A stretch of DNA of 50,633 bases from assembly GCA_025354405.1 (NCBI GenBank), contig JANXMY010000081.1:1-50633 (forward strand). The letters run 5' to 3'. The DNA comes from Armatimonadota bacterium. Its GTDB lineage: Bacteria; Armatimonadota; Armatimonadia; Armatimonadales; Capsulimonadaceae. The notes under the pieces were generated by a model. That model was not told where the DNA came from, searched no databases, and saw only the letters and a list, made by a program, of their open reading frames with translations. Shown here in pieces: positions 15,284 to 23,259 of the stretch (position 1 is its first letter; every line of letters starts with the position of its first letter). The position numbers and the translations under genes are program-made.

Positions 15284-16833
15284 TGCTTCCTGTCACGTTC
15301 TCCGATATTTTTGTCGTCTCGCCCCTGCTGATCGTCGTCATCACGGCGATGGTTGTCTTGATGGTGGACCTCGCTCTGCCCCGCGACCGGAAAAGCGCCT
15401 GTGTCGGCGTTTCTTTGTTCGGCCTGGTTCTGGCGGCGGGAGCCTGCGGGCTGCTGTGGCGAGCACAGAAAGAAGCTTTTAACGGAACAGTCATCGCCGA
15501 TGATTTCGCGCTGGCTTTTCAGTTAATTTTGATTATTGTCAGCGCTTTATCAATACTGCTCTCTGAAAAATACATTCAGCAAAAGGGCATCAACTACGGT
15601 GAGTATTATGCATTGATGCTGTTTTCAGCCTCGGGCGCAATGCTGATGGCGACATCGCGGGAGCTGATTACGATCTTTATCGGGCTGGAAGTGCTGTCTA
15701 TCGCACTGTACGTCCTGTCGGGATTTGCACGCACGGAGGCCCGCTCAGAAGAGTCGGCGATGAAGTATTTTCTGCTGGGGGCCTTCTCCTCTGGGTTCTT
15801 TTTGTATGGCATCGCTTTGATCTACGGCGGGACGGGTACGACGCGGCTGGACTCGCTCTCGAATCTTCCAGTGGCAACTCTGCTTTCGCCCTACGCAGTC
15901 GCTGGGTTCGCACTGCTCATTGTCGGTCTGGGATTTAAAGCGGCCATTGTACCGTTCCACTCCTGGACACCAGACGTCTATGAAGGGGCACCGACCTCCG
16001 TGACGGCCTTCATGTCGGCGGGAGCGAAGGCCGGGGCATTCGCAGCCTTGATCCGCGTTGCGATCGTGCTGCTGCCGCTCTCTGCGGTGTTTAACGATGT
16101 CTTCTGGGCTTTGGCAATTCTGACAATGGTGGTTGGGAACGTCGTCGCAATCGTTCAGACAAATATCAAGCGGATGCTGGCTTATTCGAGTATCGCCCAT
16201 GCTGGCTATATTCTGGTCGGCCTGATTGCTCAGAACTCCGAAGGCCATGCCGGAATCTTGTTTTATATCCTGGCTTACACGTTTATGAACCTCGGTGCCT
16301 TCGGCATATTGATCCTCTTGGCGCGTCGTGGTCAGGAACTGAACAATATCGAAGATTTGCAGGGCTTGGCACAGACGCAGCCTTGGGCGGCAGCGCTCAT
16401 GGGATTGTTTATGTTCTCGCTGGCCGGAATTCCGCCGACGGCCGGGTTCATGGGCAAGTTCTATGTCTTTATTGGAATCGTGAAAGCGGCGCAGACAGCC
16501 TCAAACTCCGGGCTGTTCTACAGCCTTGCGGTCATCGGCCTAGTTGCCAGTGTCATCGGCGCGGCATATTACCTCCGGATTGTCTACACGATGTACTTCT
16601 TGCCTGCCCGGCGTGAGTACCCGGCGGACGTTTGGGGCTTCTCACCCGGGGCAAACTTCGCTCTCTTTATCTCTGCAATTCTGACGCTGGTCTTAGGCAT
16701 TTTTCCCTCGGGATTGTACAAGACGGCGGAGCTTGCGGCGGCTTCGCTAAATACGCCACCTTCGATTTCGAGGCAAGCGATCAAGCCGGTGCCTGCCGCT
16801 GCTCCATTGATGGAAAGAGCAAGCGTACGCTAA
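15283..16833 (+). CDS. nuoN: NADH-quinone oxidoreductase subunit N
   Basis: Third antiporter-like subunit, 516 aa. The VPFHSWTPDVYEGAPTSV segment (about 224-241), AYSSIAHAGYILVGL (about 302-316) and the FSLAGIPPTAGFMGKFYVF helix (about 382-400) identify it. The final ~35 residues form a non-membrane tail. It is the last gene of the operon and is followed within 10 nt by a strong intrinsic terminator. Confidence 0.95.
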   Translation: MLPVTFSDIFVVSPLLIVVITAMVVLMVDLALPRDRKSACVGVSLFGLVLAAGACGLLWRAQKEAFNGTVIADDFALAFQLILIIVSALSILLSEKYIQQKGINYGEYYALMLFSASGAMLMATSRELITIFIGLEVLSIALYVLSGFARTEARSEESAMKYFLLGAFSSGFFLYGIALIYGGTGTTRLDSLSNLPVATLLSPYAVAGFALLIVGLGFKAAIVPFHSWTPDVYEGAPTSVTAFMSAGAKAGAFAALIRVAIVLLPLSAVFNDVFWALAILTMVVGNVVAIVQTNIKRMLAYSSIAHAGYILVGLIAQNSEGHAGILFYILAYTFMNLGAFGILILLARRGQELNNIEDLQGLAQTQPWAAALMGLFMFSLAGIPPTAGFMGKFYVFIGIVKAAQTASNSGLFYSLAVIGLVASVIGAAYYLRIVYTMYFLPARREYPADVWGFSPGANFALFISAILTLVLGIFPSGLYKTAELAAASLNTPPSISRQAIKPVPAAAPLMERASVR

Positions 16834-16839
16834 AATTAG

Positions 16840-16872
16840 AGAAAAGGCCCCCCAATTCTGGGGGGCCTTTTC
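16840..16872. terminator. Strong bidirectional terminator after nuoN
   Basis: Arms AGAAAAGGCCCCCC and GGGGGGCCTTTTCT pair perfectly over 14 bp around a short AATTC/T-type loop. The A-rich and T-rich flanks make it work from either strand, so it can end the nuo operon on + and the convergent gene at 16888-17277 on -. Confidence 0.85.
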
Positions 16873-16874
16873 TA

Positions 16875-16906
16875 TTTTGTCGGCGACTTATTTTGTCGGC
16901 GACTTA
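16875..16906. repeat. Perfect 16-bp tandem duplication at a gene end
   Basis: TTTTGTCGGCGACTTA occurs twice back to back (16875-16890 and 16891-16906). The - strand gene ends inside it: its stop TAA at 16888-16890 arises at the junction of the two copies. A single copy would encode the same C-terminus (KSPTK) followed by TAG, so the duplication is protein-neutral. Confidence 0.9.
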
Positions 16907-17277
16907 TGCAGATGGACCATCTGCCAGATCCCATCAATCTTTACGAAAACACGCGTTTCATTCATCGTTGCGAATTGGGGCGGCTGGCTCTCCGTTCCAA
17001 ATGACGTCTTGAGCAGCGTGTAATTGACGATCGCTGTTTCGCCGTAGATCTGGACACGTGGGGTGAGCATATCCAGGCGTCCGGCCGTGCCATTTCCTCC
17101 GCCCTCGATCAGCTTCAGGTGAAACTCCAGACCATCAATGCGCTGGGGCGAGATGTACCATTCATACGACGACATATCCGCCGCACTGTGTTTGCGATGT
17201 ACTTCAGGGTCCCCGGTATACATGGCTTCCAGCATTTGCCGGGTGATTTCTAAGACTTCCAACTCCGCGTTTTCCAT
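16888..17277 (-). CDS. CaMKII-association / SnoaL-like (NTF2 fold) protein
   Basis: A 129-aa cytoplasmic protein of the NTF2-like fold. Features seen: an N-terminal helix (LEVLEITRQMLEAMYTG), the ISPQRIDGLEFHLKLIEG segment, a VQIYGETAIVNYTLL strand and a C-terminal ETRVFVKIDGIWQMVHLHKS, matching the CaMKII association-domain/ketosteroid isomerase-like pattern. The ligand is unknown. I preferred ATG 17277 (MENAELEV), which has GGAGA upstream, over an in-frame GTG at 17304. It is convergent with the nuo operon and divergent from ilvE. Confidence 0.75.
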   Translation of the reverse strand: MENAELEVLEITRQMLEAMYTGDPEVHRKHSAADMSSYEWYISPQRIDGLEFHLKLIEGGGNGTAGRLDMLTPRVQIYGETAIVNYTLLKTSFGTESQPPQFATMNETRVFVKIDGIWQMVHLHKSPTK

Positions 17278-17320
17278 TTTGTTTTCTCCGTCTGTCTGAA
17301 TCACTATTCTCCGTATATAG

Positions 17321-17349
17321 TTGTCTTTCCTCGTGCCTCGTGCTATACT
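17321..17349 (+). promoter_or_regulatory. Promoter of ilvE
   Basis: TTGTCT (17321-17326) and TATACT (17344-17349) are separated by 17 nt, giving a start near 17356 and a short leader that contains the AGGAGG ribosome site of ilvE. It lies in the 98-nt gap between divergent genes. Confidence 0.65.
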
Positions 17350-17375
17350 AAATTATCAACCCAGGAGGCAGTCGC

Positions 17376-18260
17376 ATGTCTGGACAGCAGTTTGTATCCC
17401 TTAATGGGAATTTGGTGAAAAAAGAAGAAGCGGTCATCCCGTTTTATGACCATGGTCTTCTCTACGGCGACGGGCTTTTTGAAGGCATTCGCGTCTATGG
17501 CGGTCGAGTTTTCAAGCTGGACGAGCATGTTGCAAGGCTCTATTATTCTGCAAAAGCTCTGAATATAAACATCCCCGCCGCGCCGCAGGTGACCCGGGAG
17601 ATTATTCTTGATACCGTCCGTGCTAACGGCCACCGGGAAGGATATGTGCGCGTTACGGTGACACGGGGTACGGGGCTAGGTTTGGACCCGAAGCATATTA
17701 AGGGCGAGGCCAATGTCTATATCTCCTGCGAACAGCTGGCGCTCTATCCACCAGAAATGTATGAAAATGGGCTGATTGTTGCCACAGTTTCCACACGTCT
17801 GCCTTCCCCTGATGTTATCGATCCACGCGTCAAGTGCACGGGGAAATATATCAATAACATCATGGCGAAGGCCGAGGCAAACCGGTCTGGCGCCGGAGAA
17901 GGTCTGATGCTGACCCGGGAAGGCTATGTCGGCGAGGCGACAGGCGACAACATTTTCCTAGTAAAAAATGGACAGCTTTTGACGCCTCCGGCGACAATCG
18001 GCATTTTACAGGGAATTACCCGCGATACGGTGATCACACTGGCCGCGGAGGCCGGGATTTCCGTGTTCGAGCCGATTATGACGCAATATGATGTCTATAA
18101 TGCCGACGAGGCATTTTTGACTGGAACCGCGGCTGAGGTAATCCCTGCGGTCGAGTTCGACGGTCGACTCATTGGTGATGGCAAACCCGGCCCGATGACG
18201 CGGCAGCTGATGGCAGCATTTCGTGAGCATACACGGATCAGCGGAGTGCCTGCATTTTAG
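17376..18260 (+). CDS. ilvE: Branched-chain amino acid aminotransferase (class IV PLP fold)
   Basis: Transfers the amino group between glutamate and branched-chain 2-oxo acids in Val/Leu/Ile synthesis. The 294-aa length is typical. FYDHGLLYGDGLFEGIRVY (about 23-41) is the family N-terminal signature, the PLP Lys is expected at Lys153 in VKCTGKY, and GILQGITRDTVI plus FLTGTAAEVIPV are the conserved C-terminal motifs. A D-amino acid transaminase or aminodeoxychorismate lyase of the same fold is possible but the motifs favour IlvE. AGGAGG ribosome site 8 nt upstream. Confidence 0.88.
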   Translation: MSGQQFVSLNGNLVKKEEAVIPFYDHGLLYGDGLFEGIRVYGGRVFKLDEHVARLYYSAKALNINIPAAPQVTREIILDTVRANGHREGYVRVTVTRGTGLGLDPKHIKGEANVYISCEQLALYPPEMYENGLIVATVSTRLPSPDVIDPRVKCTGKYINNIMAKAEANRSGAGEGLMLTREGYVGEATGDNIFLVKNGQLLTPPATIGILQGITRDTVITLAAEAGISVFEPIMTQYDVYNADEAFLTGTAAEVIPAVEFDGRLIGDGKPGPMTRQLMAAFREHTRISGVPAF

Positions 18261-18316
18261 GGCACTCTAGTTTGGGGCGGCTGAGCAATTTCCGGGTAAG
18301 AGTATGATGTTAAGTT

Positions 18317-18541
18317 ATGGTCAGTAAAGAAAAACAGCACAAAAATCTCTGTCTCTTCCAATGGGTATTTGTCCTCTTAATGGGCCTGCTCGGGGCAGTC
18401 GTTGGCGGGGTCGGCCTCTTTTCTCCCACCGGGCAGCCCGGAGGCTACCGTGAAATCGGGATTGGCCTGATGGCAGCACTCTCCGTTTCTGGAATTGGAG
18501 TGTCATTCTATATGCGCTGGAAAAATGCTCGGAGGGTATAG
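18317..18541 (+). CDS. Small two-helix membrane protein
   Basis: 74 aa with two hydrophobic segments (about 11-35 and 46-67) separated by a short SPTGQPGGYREIG loop and a basic C-terminus. I do not recognise a family. No Shine-Dalgarno precedes the ATG; instead a TATGAT box lies 8 nt upstream, a pattern seen at other possible leaderless genes here. It ends 3 nt before mcsA and probably belongs to the mcsA-mcsB-clpC operon. Confidence 0.6.
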   Translation: MVSKEKQHKNLCLFQWVFVLLMGLLGAVVGGVGLFSPTGQPGGYREIGIGLMAALSVSGIGVSFYMRWKNARRV

Positions 18542-18544
18542 GCT

Positions 18545-18748
18545 GTGAAAACTGAGACTCAGCCGATTGTCCCTGGTGACGTGAAAAGTAGTGGAGCATG
18601 TCCAGGCTGCGGTCAAACCAAGTTGGAATTGTATGCGGATGGTCAGATGGGGTGCGCACGCTGCTACAGGACATTTTCGCCGGAAGTCGAGCGGGCACTG
18701 AAGGAGATACACGGTGAAAGCCGACACCTCGGGAAGAACTCCGCCTAA
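18545..18748 (+). CDS. mcsA: Minimal McsA-like zinc-finger protein
   Basis: McsA activates the protein arginine kinase McsB. Typical McsA has two zinc-binding modules plus a UVR motif; this 67-aa version carries only one, CPGC (Cys19, Cys22) and CARC (Cys37, Cys40). It is followed by the McsA-like LKEIHG...H.GK pattern (about 52-64). GTG start with GGAGGG 8 nt upstream. It overlaps mcsB by 35 nt. The assignment rests on the motif and on the mcsA-mcsB-clpC order known from Firmicutes; the ctsR repressor usually first in that order is absent here. Confidence 0.75.
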   Translation: MKTETQPIVPGDVKSSGACPGCGQTKLELYADGQMGCARCYRTFSPEVERALKEIHGESRHLGKNSA

Positions 18749-19826
18749 CGTCGGTTCGGAAAGAACCTTGTCGGTGCTCCCGGTCTGGGCTGGTGAGACC
18801 GGCTGGGATTCCGATGTGGTGCTCTCAACGCGGGCGCGTCTTGCACGAAATCTCGCGGGGATTGCCTTTCCGGGACGTGCGGCGGATTCCGAGCTGAAAC
18901 AGGTGGCAAGGCAAGTGATCTCGGCGGCCAAGCAGCGCGAAAAAGGTCAGATTGGTCTTCGGGCTGTGGAGATCAGTGGGCTCGATCCAGCCGAAAAGGC
19001 GGTCCTGGTTGATAGCCACTTGATCAGTGTACCTCTTGCGATGGCTGGTCCCCATCGATGGGCCCTAGTAGACGACCGGCAAACAGTGAGCGTCATGGTC
19101 AACGAAGAAGACCATTTACGTTTACAGGCGATCCTACCCGGTTCGCAATTAGATGCCGCCTGGAGTATCGCGGATCTGATGGATGACCAGTTTGGGGAAC
19201 AACTCGAATATGCATTCGATGCGAGGCACGGATATTTAACTTCTTCGCTGACGAACTGCGGTACGGGCCTGCGGCTCTCGGTTATGGCACATCTTCCAGG
19301 CCTCGCCGCCTCAGGCAAGCTGGAAGGGGCATTAGAGGCGGCGAGGACATTGGGATCGGCTGTCAGAGGTTCCTTTGGCGAAGGCAGCCTGATTGCTGGG
19401 AACGTCTATCAAATCTCGAATGCCGTCAGCACCGGCAAAACTGAGCGGCAGCTGCTGACGCGCCTCGCAGCGACGGTGACGCTGCTGGTGACGGATGAGA
19501 AAGCAGCCCGGGAACTGCTCTGGCGCGACGAGCGTTTGAAAATAGAAGGCTTGGTCGCAGCGGCCCAAGTATCCCTGAAGCAGGCTGATAAATTGACAAC
19601 AGCGGATTCAATGGAGATCCTTTCAACATTGCGTCTCGGGGCGGTCTTAGGGATGGCGACCGGTGTGACAAGCCGTGTTTTTAGCGAACTGCTTTCATCG
19701 CTGCATTTGGGGGCCCAGTTTGTCTCCGGCGAAAAGGCACAGTATACGTTTTACGAAGAAACGCGGCGTCCTTCGTTAATACGGAACAAGATTCGGGAGC
19801 AAAATCCGAAGTATAGTTTAAGATAG
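18714..19826 (+). CDS. mcsB: Protein arginine kinase
   Basis: Phosphorylates arginines on damaged proteins, marking them for ClpC-ClpP. The 370-aa protein keeps the guanidino-kinase motifs: LSTRARLARN (about 37-46), VNEEDH (129-134, catalytic Glu region) and LTNCGTGL (179-186) with a Cys. The C-terminal RDxxRA allosteric motif of Firmicutes McsB appears diverged (EETRRPSLIR). GTG 18714 is supported by AAGGAG with 7-nt spacing, although it lies inside mcsA. It is followed 42 nt later by clpC. Confidence 0.92.
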   Translation: MKADTSGRTPPNVGSERTLSVLPVWAGETGWDSDVVLSTRARLARNLAGIAFPGRAADSELKQVARQVISAAKQREKGQIGLRAVEISGLDPAEKAVLVDSHLISVPLAMAGPHRWALVDDRQTVSVMVNEEDHLRLQAILPGSQLDAAWSIADLMDDQFGEQLEYAFDARHGYLTSSLTNCGTGLRLSVMAHLPGLAASGKLEGALEAARTLGSAVRGSFGEGSLIAGNVYQISNAVSTGKTERQLLTRLAATVTLLVTDEKAARELLWRDERLKIEGLVAAAQVSLKQADKLTTADSMEILSTLRLGAVLGMATGVTSRVFSELLSSLHLGAQFVSGEKAQYTFYEETRRPSLIRNKIREQNPKYSLR

Positions 19827-19868
19827 CACCTGCGCCAGGTACGAAAGAAAAACGGGAGAAGCAATATC

Positions 19869-22403
19869 ATGTGGCAAAGATTTACCGAACGCGCTCGCAA
19901 AGTAGTGTTTTATGCACAGGAAGAGGCCGGACGACTTGGCGAAAACTACGTTTCCACGGAGCATTTACTTTTGGGACTTGTCCGCGAAAATGACAGTGTT
20001 GCCGCCCGGATTCTTGACCGTATTGGAGTGAGTCTGGGTCGTATTCGCTCGGAGATCGAGCGCCAGGTGGCCCGCGGCGATGGTCGCCTGGGTCAGGACA
20101 TGCAGCTGACCCCTCGGGCGAAGCGCGTGATCGATCTGGCTTATGACGAAGCTCGTCAGCTGAACAATAACTATATTGGCACGGAGCACCTGCTTCTGGG
20201 ACTAATCCGAGAGGGCGAAGGGCTTGCCGGACGGGTACTCTCAAAGCTTGGTGTCGATTTGGATCGGACACGCCGTGAAGTTCTGCATTTGCAGGAAGGT
20301 GGTGGCGAAGGCGGTGCGGCGGCCACGAAAGGGCAGCCTGCGAAGACGCGCACCCCGACGCTGGACGAGTTTGGTCGTGACCTGACGGAGCTCGCTCGCA
20401 ACGAAAAGCTGGACCCAGTCATTGGTCGTGCCAGTGAAATCGAGCGCTGCATCCAAATTATCTCTCGCCGTATGAAGAATAATCCTTGTCTCCTGGGCGA
20501 GCCGGGCGTAGGTAAAACAGCGATCGCCGAGGGTCTGGCCCAGCGCATCGTCATGGGCGATATTCCTGATTACCTTAAGGACAAGCGGGTTATCCAGCTC
20601 GATCTGGCTGCACTGGTTGCCGGGACAAAATATCGGGGTGAGTTTGAAGAGCGCATGAAGCGTGTCATGGAAGAGATGCGCAAATCCCAGGGTGAGATCA
20701 TCCTCTTTATCGATGAGCTGCATACCTTGGTCGGTGCGGGCGCGGCAGAAGGTGCGATCGACGCTTCCAACATTATGAAGCCGGCACTGGCACGCGGAGA
20801 GCTGCAGTGTATCGGGGCAACGACACTCGATGAGTACCGCAAGTATGTGGAGCGCGATGCAGCTCTTCAGCGGCGCTTCCAGGCCATCCAGGTCAAAGAG
20901 CCGTCGGTGGACGATGCGATTGAAATCCTCAAGGGTCTGCGTCCTCGGTATGAGCAGCACCACAAGGTCGAGATTACAAACGAAGCGTTGGACTCGGCGG
21001 CACGGCTTTCTGACCGCTATATTACCGACCGTTTCCTGCCGGACAAAGCGATCGATGTCATCGACGAAGCTTCCTCGCGCGTTCGTCTGCGCTCGGCCAT
21101 GCCCCCGCAGGAACTGCGTGATGCAAAGATCGAGCTGAATGCCGTCCAGAAAGAGCTGAACGGTCTGCCAAACAATCGCCAATACGAGAAAGCTTATGAG
21201 CTTCAAGGCCGTAAGCGAGAACTCGAAGAGCGTGTGACTGAGTTAGACGAAATCTGGATGGAGACGAAAAAGGACGCCAAGCAAGTTGTTGATGAAGACG
21301 AAGTCGCCGCGATTATCTTCTCTATGACCGGCATTCCCGTCTCACGTCTGGTAGAAGCTGAAACCGAGAAGCTCTTCCGTATGGAAGATGAATTGCACAA
21401 GCGGATCATCGGGCAGCATGAAGCGATTGTGGCGATTTCGAAAGCCGTTCGCCGCTCTCGTTCTGGTCTGCGTGATATCAAACGCCCAATCGGTTCGTTT
21501 ATCTTCCTGGGACCGACGGGGGTTGGCAAGACGGAACTGGCCCGTGCCCTGGCCGCATATCTGTTTGAGAAAGAAGAGAGCCTGATTCGAATCGACATGT
21601 CCGAGTACATGGAAAGCTTCGCGGTCTCCCGCCTCGTAGGAGCTCCTCCCGGATATGTCGGATACGATGAGGGCGGTCAGCTTTCTGAGGCGGTGCGCCG
21701 AAATCCGTACTCGATCGTGCTGTTAGACGAAATTGAGAAAGCGCATCCTGAAGTTTATAATATCCTGCTGCAAATCATGGAGGATGGCCGCCTGACCGAT
21801 TCGCATGGGCGGGTGATCGACTTCAAGAACGTCATTTTGATTATGACGAGTAACATCGGCGCTCGGTCTATTCAGGGTGAGCGAGAGATGGGCTTTGGGC
21901 GGATCGCCGGGCCGAAGACAGCGGAAGAGATCACGCGGCAGATGGACAGCATCAAGGGCCGGATTACGGACGAATTAAAGCGCGTCTTCCGCCCCGAGTT
22001 CTTGAACCGCCTGGACGAGACGATTATCTTCCAGCCGCTATCGTCGGACGAAATCCTGCAGGTTGTCTCGCTGATGCTGGACCGTGTCAGCAAGCAAATC
22101 GCGCAGAAGGGTATGGACTTTGAGGTCACCAGTGCGGCTAAGGAGTTCCTGGCCCGCGAAGGTTTCGACCCGCAGTATGGTGCTCGTCCACTGCGCCGTG
22201 CCGTGCAGCGACTGGTAGAAGATCCGCTTTCCGAGGAGATACTCCTGGGTAAGTTTGTCGCTAATGATACAATCGTTGTGGACACCACGGAAGAAGAGGG
22301 TATCATCTTCCGAAAAGGGGCACCTCTGGGGCCGGAAGGCGAGCATGGGACACCCGATGTCGACACGCTGCCGGACGAGGACCTTCAGACAATTAGTGGC
22401 TAG
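19869..22403 (+). CDS. clpC: ATP-dependent Clp protease ATP-binding subunit ClpC
   Basis: Hexameric AAA+ unfoldase that feeds ClpP. 844 aa, normal for ClpC. It shows an N-domain of two repeats with STEHLLLGL and GTEHLLLGL (about 29-37 and 104-112), where phosphoarginine binds in B. subtilis. Walker A of the first AAA+ domain is GEPGVGKT (210-217), a UVR-like coiled middle region lies near 420-470, and Walker A of the second is GPTGVGKT (about 547-554). Transcribed with mcsA-mcsB, consistent with arginine-phosphate-tagged proteolysis. A strong terminator follows. Confidence 0.96.
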   Translation: MWQRFTERARKVVFYAQEEAGRLGENYVSTEHLLLGLVRENDSVAARILDRIGVSLGRIRSEIERQVARGDGRLGQDMQLTPRAKRVIDLAYDEARQLNNNYIGTEHLLLGLIREGEGLAGRVLSKLGVDLDRTRREVLHLQEGGGEGGAAATKGQPAKTRTPTLDEFGRDLTELARNEKLDPVIGRASEIERCIQIISRRMKNNPCLLGEPGVGKTAIAEGLAQRIVMGDIPDYLKDKRVIQLDLAALVAGTKYRGEFEERMKRVMEEMRKSQGEIILFIDELHTLVGAGAAEGAIDASNIMKPALARGELQCIGATTLDEYRKYVERDAALQRRFQAIQVKEPSVDDAIEILKGLRPRYEQHHKVEITNEALDSAARLSDRYITDRFLPDKAIDVIDEASSRVRLRSAMPPQELRDAKIELNAVQKELNGLPNNRQYEKAYELQGRKRELEERVTELDEIWMETKKDAKQVVDEDEVAAIIFSMTGIPVSRLVEAETEKLFRMEDELHKRIIGQHEAIVAISKAVRRSRSGLRDIKRPIGSFIFLGPTGVGKTELARALAAYLFEKEESLIRIDMSEYMESFAVSRLVGAPPGYVGYDEGGQLSEAVRRNPYSIVLLDEIEKAHPEVYNILLQIMEDGRLTDSHGRVIDFKNVILIMTSNIGARSIQGEREMGFGRIAGPKTAEEITRQMDSIKGRITDELKRVFRPEFLNRLDETIIFQPLSSDEILQVVSLMLDRVSKQIAQKGMDFEVTSAAKEFLAREGFDPQYGARPLRRAVQRLVEDPLSEEILLGKFVANDTIVVDTTEEEGIIFRKGAPLGPEGEHGTPDVDTLPDEDLQTISG

Positions 22404-22416
22404 TGATTAGACACAG

Positions 22417-22460
22417 ACAGGCCGGGAGCAAATGCTCCCGGCCTGTTTTTCTTTTTTTTC
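22417..22460 (+). terminator. Intrinsic terminator after clpC
   Basis: ACAGGCCGGGAGCA and its complement form a 14-bp stem with a 3-nt loop, directly followed by a T-rich tract (TTTTTCTTTTTTTTC). It closes the ilvE/mcsA-mcsB-clpC transcription unit. Confidence 0.85.
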
Positions 22461-22491
22461 AATTTTCGAAATTCGTGAAAGTTTGTTAAGT

Positions 22492-22881
22492 ATGAAGATC
22501 CGATGGAACTCAGGCAGTATGCGTTTGCGAATTACTCCAACCGAGCTCGCAGCGGTTCTTAGCGGCCGCACAGCCTCGGAAGTTTTGCAAGTTCCGGGAG
22601 GTATGTCCTGGCAGGTGCGGCTGGAAACTGGCGCGGAGACGCAGTTATCTTCGGATGGCCAGGTTGTGGTGCTCTCACTCTCGCCTGCGGATCGAGAACG
22701 ACTCGCGGATCCAGAGTTGGAAGGAGTTTATTTTCAGGCGGATGGGGGCATACGATACTTTGTGGAGAAAGATTTCCCCTGTGTTCATTCGCGTGCCAAG
22801 GAATCTATGGAAATGCCAACAGAGACCTTTATCGCACCCGGTGATTTTGAGCGTCGAAAATTAGAATCGGGCGAAAATTAG
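22492..22881 (+). CDS. DUF7009-like small protein
   Basis: 129 aa starting MKIRWNSGSMRLRITPTELA. From family recall, the MKIR-x-N-S-x-RxRLTxTE start, a middle strand region and a C-terminal FVEKDFPC segment match the DUF7009 family of uncharacterised cytoplasmic proteins. ATG 22492 is preferred over an upstream in-frame alternative at 22432, because that would begin inside the clpC terminator. The ribosome site is weak. Function unknown. Confidence 0.7.
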   Translation: MKIRWNSGSMRLRITPTELAAVLSGRTASEVLQVPGGMSWQVRLETGAETQLSSDGQVVVLSLSPADRERLADPELEGVYFQADGGIRYFVEKDFPCVHSRAKESMEMPTETFIAPGDFERRKLESGEN

Positions 22882-22893
22882 AAGTGGGCAAAA

Positions 22894-23259
22894 ATGGCAA
22901 ATGAGTTAGTCGTGCAGTCGGGATGGTCGAAGGATGAGGAAATTGACGAGTGGGATCGTCCGCCTACTGCGGATATCCCCCACTTCCACCCTTATCATCC
23001 AGAGCGGGCCGCCCGCTCTGCGGATAAGGACGCGGTTTCGCATGCAGAAGGCGATGGCTCGTTTGCTTCGCAGCGCGTGACTGACGCCCGGGAAAATCGT
23101 CAGAGAAACGGAGATTGGGGGGACCTTCGTACCTGGATCTCAATCGCCTGTATGTGCCTCGGCTTTCTCGCTGTGACCGCCGCCGTGTACTTTCTGCCGA
23201 ATGGGCGGCACAATCAAAACGACGGGGCTACTCCTACCCCCTCGATCCGCCCTTATTAG
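22894..23259 (+). CDS. Small single-pass membrane protein, unknown
   Basis: 121 aa: a long hydrophilic N-terminal part rich in Asp, Glu, Arg and His, then one hydrophobic segment (about 82-101, WISIACMCLGFLAVTAAVYF) and a short tail. The topology is likely cytoplasmic N-terminus with a single anchor. It follows the DUF7009 gene by 12 nt. Its 3' end overlaps the convergent GH35 gene by 26 nt. No family recognised. Confidence 0.55.
   Translation: MANELVVQSGWSKDEEIDEWDRPPTADIPHFHPYHPERAARSADKDAVSHAEGDGSFASQRVTDARENRQRNGDWGDLRTWISIACMCLGFLAVTAAVYFLPNGRHNQNDGATPTPSIRPY

Noticed and set aside
16875-16906. Tandem 16-bp repeat as a CRISPR or attachment site
   Set aside because: There are just two adjacent copies with no spacer and no integrase; it looks like a replication-slippage duplication.
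22432-22491. N-terminal extension of the DUF7009-like protein
   Set aside because: It would start inside the clpC terminator; the MKIR start at 22492 matches the family.
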